Part shown: piece after piece, positions 3,639-5,155 of the stretch
Layout: every line of letters starts with the position of its first letter
How positions within the stretch are numbered: the first letter of the stretch is position 1
Origin: Coriobacteriales bacterium
Lineage (GTDB): Bacteria; Actinomycetota; Coriobacteriia; Coriobacteriales; CADBOM01
Assembly: GCA_017515355.1 (NCBI GenBank)
Contig: JAFWGD010000041.1
Location: 1 to 5,155, forward strand
Reading direction: 5' to 3'
DNA: 5,155 nucleotides
Program-made: the position numbers and the translations under genes
The notes under the pieces: generated by a model
Database searches by the model: none
Seen by the model: only the letters and a program-made list of their open reading frames with translations
What the model was told of the DNA's origin: nothing

Positions 3639-5155
3639 CTATTCTAGCGCAGCTATCGCGCTTTCGACATCCTCAGCCGCTATGCCGCCCTCGCGCAGGA
3701 TGATCGGAGCATTCCCAAGGCACGAGACTATGGTCGAGGGGGTTCCGCTCTCGATTGCACCAGCCTCGAGAACGATCGGCACCTGCTCGACGAGCTCGGG
3801 ATCCAGTTCGCTTGGATCCGCCACAGCGCCACGACCCGAGATGTTCGCGCTCGTGGTAGCTAGCGGCGCCTCTGCGATGGCGATGAGCCTACGCGCGATG
3901 TCGCTGTTCGGGCATCGGATCGCTATCGTGCGGTCGTCGGCGAGCCATTCTGAGCCGATCTCGTCGGAAGCCTCTACCACGAGCGTAAGCGGGCCGGGCC
4001 AGAAGGCGTTGGCGAGAGCCTTGGCATGCTCCGGAACGCGCTTGCCGTACTTGAGAAGATCGCTCGGATCGCCTATCAACCAGGGAATTGCGGATTCCTT
4101 GGGACGGCGCTTGATCTCGAAGAGCAGATCGGGGTTCGATCCGGGCACAGCCTTCACTCCGATGCCGAAGACGGTATCGGTTGGGAAGACCACTGCGGCG
4201 CTGGAATCGAGAGTGCCCTTCGCGGCGCAGAATGCGCGCTCATCTCCCTCGAATCCAACCTTGAGCCTCTTGCTTGAAGCGCGGGCGACCAGAACCCTCG
4301 GTCTGCCAGCGAGGTCATCGACGATGCGCACGTCATCGAATGCGATGTTGGGAGCGGATTTGCATAGCTGGACCGCCGTATCGAGAGCATCCTCGTCGAG
4401 CTCGCAGATGAAGCAGCCACCGAAAGCAATGTGCTCGTGCAGGCGTGCGAGGATCAGCCTGAAGGTGTCGAGCCCGTCCTCTCCCCCATCGAGAGCGAGC
4501 ATAGGCTCGTAGTCGATCACCTCGCGCGGCATAGCGGAGAGCTTCGAGGAGGGGATATACGGCGGATTCGAAACGACGATGTCGAAGAGGTTGCAGTTGC
4601 CGAGCGGCTCGAACAGGTCGCCCTGCATTACGGCGATGCGCTCGGAAACCCCCGCTCGCCGCGCGTTGGCCTTCGTGAGCTCAACCGCATCGGCAGAGAT
4701 GTCCACAGCCGTAACCGACGCATTCGCGCATTCGGAGGCGATGGATACCGCTATGGTTCCGCTGCCACAGCAAAGGTCGAGAACCTCGGGCGCGTCGGAC
4801 ATGCCAGCAGCATGCAGGGCCTCGATGCACTCGAGCGCCTGGGTGACTGCGACCTCTGTCTCCGGGCGAGGGATGAAAACTCCGGGCCTAGCCTCCAAAT
4901 CGAGATACCTGAACGGGGCTATGCCGGTGATGTATTGGAGCGGCTCGCCTGACAGACGGCGCGCCAGCGCGCTCTCCAAGGCTGCAGCCTGCTCGCCATC
5001 GACAAGGTCTCCGGCTTTGAGGATCATGTCGGAGCCCGAGATCCCGAGGGTCTCGCGCAGAATCCAATTCGCGGAGACGACGGGGTTGGGATCGCCCGCA
5101 GCATCGAGCTCGCGCTTGATCGTTGCGAGCGCTGAGGAGTAGGTCGATTCGCTGT
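3639..5155 (-). CDS. prmC-tsaC: PrmC-TsaC fusion: release factor glutamine methyltransferase + threonylcarbamoyl-AMP synthase (5' end outside window)
   Basis: One uninterrupted frame of 504 residues runs in from the window edge. The Met at 5027 is internal: the 42 codons before it (beginning SESTYSSALATIKREL) are the PrmC N-terminal helical domain. Numbered from the edge, PrmC occupies about 1-292: GEPLQYITG (69-77), IPRPETEVAV (94-103), SAM-binding VLDLCCGSGTIAVSIA (124-139), catalytic NPPYIPSSKL (196-205) and closing DLAGRPRVLVARAS (280-293). It methylates the Gln of the GGQ motif in RF1/RF2 using SAM. After a linker of roughly 15-25 residues, a YrdC/TsaC domain of about 190 residues follows: FPTDTVFGIG (323-332), FEIKRRPKE (345-353), WPGPLTLVVE (385-394), RCPNSDIARR (413-422), PLATTSANISG (430-440), SGTPSTIVS (469-477) and REGGI (487-491). 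It makes threonylcarbamoyl-AMP from Thr, bicarbonate and ATP for tRNA t6A37. No second start or ribosome site is needed between the domains. Both enzymes serve translation; they are usually separate neighbouring genes. prfA probably lies upstream, outside the window. Confidence 0.94.
   Translation of the reverse strand, partial: SESTYSSALATIKRELDAAGDPNPVVSANWILRETLGISGSDMILKAGDLVDGEQAAALESALARRLSGEPLQYITGIAPFRYLDLEARPGVFIPRPETEVAVTQALECIEALHAAGMSDAPEVLDLCCGSGTIAVSIASECANASVTAVDISADAVELTKANARRAGVSERIAVMQGDLFEPLGNCNLFDIVVSNPPYIPSSKLSAMPREVIDYEPMLALDGGEDGLDTFRLILARLHEHIAFGGCFICELDEDALDTAVQLCKSAPNIAFDDVRIVDDLAGRPRVLVARASSKRLKVGFEGDERAFCAAKGTLDSSAAVVFPTDTVFGIGVKAVPGSNPDLLFEIKRRPKESAIPWLIGDPSDLLKYGKRVPEHAKALANAFWPGPLTLVVEASDEIGSEWLADDRTIAIRCPNSDIARRLIAIAEAPLATTSANISGRGAVADPSELDPELVEQVPIVLEAGAIESGTPSTIVSCLGNAPIILREGGIAAEDVESAIAALE

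Noticed and set aside
3523..4512. Plus-strand open frame (329 codons) opposite rpiB and the TsaC half of the fusion
   Set aside because: Its translation is Ser/Arg/Ala-rich without domain features and it overlaps two well-supported minus-strand genes.
1..5155. CRISPR array, tRNA/rRNA genes, insertion sequence or attachment site
   Set aside because: Coding sequence fills almost the whole window; the gaps (16 to 190 nt) show no regularly spaced repeats, cloverleaf, transposase fragment or tRNA 3' end.

Overview
This 5.2 kb window is densely coded. Every gene I can support lies on the minus strand, so transcription runs from high to low coordinates. The DNA is GC-rich (about 60% by eye). The gene set suggests a high-GC Gram-positive bacterium. 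The PrmC-TsaC fusion and the mix of genes make a fermentative anaerobe of the Coriobacteriia (Olsenella/Atopobium/Collinsella type) my best guess, but this is inference from recollection and not a search result.

Right part (about 5155 to 2615): a conserved housekeeping block. It opens with a 5'-truncated gene encoding one polypeptide with two enzymes: PrmC, the release-factor glutamine methyltransferase, followed by TsaC/YwlC, the threonylcarbamoyl-AMP synthase for tRNA t6A. Next come rpiB (ribose/galactose-6-phosphate isomerase B) and a ComEB-type dCMP deaminase. This resembles the Firmicutes/Actinobacteria neighbourhood prfA-prmC-tsaC-rpiB-(glyA-upp)-comEB, here without glyA and upp. Gaps of 64 and 54 nt and the shared orientation suggest co-transcription.

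Middle (2425-2614): a 190-bp junction. It holds a near-perfect inverted repeat (2533-2559) and a plausible sigma-70-type promoter (-35 TTGAAC, 17-nt spacer, -10 TATCCT, at 2476-2504) that would start the next unit.

Left part (2424 to 1): a catabolic operon. It encodes a CoA-acylating aldehyde dehydrogenase of the EutE/PduP family, a phosphate butyryltransferase-family phosphotransacylase (Ptb-like) and, cut by the window edge, the first 12 codons of an acetate/butyrate kinase (MAKLLCLNFGST). Together they form a full route: aldehyde + CoA + NAD+ to acyl-CoA, to acyl phosphate, to carboxylate + ATP. The dehydrogenase lacks the N-terminal peptide that targets PduP to bacterial microcompartments. 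Its 130-nt gap to the Ptb-like gene carries a 16-bp RNA hairpin that pairs fully only in the transcribed strand.

I found no tRNA, rRNA, CRISPR array or mobile element. The most noteworthy items are the PrmC-TsaC fusion, the aldehyde-to-ATP triad including its edge-truncated kinase, and the two intergenic dyad structures.
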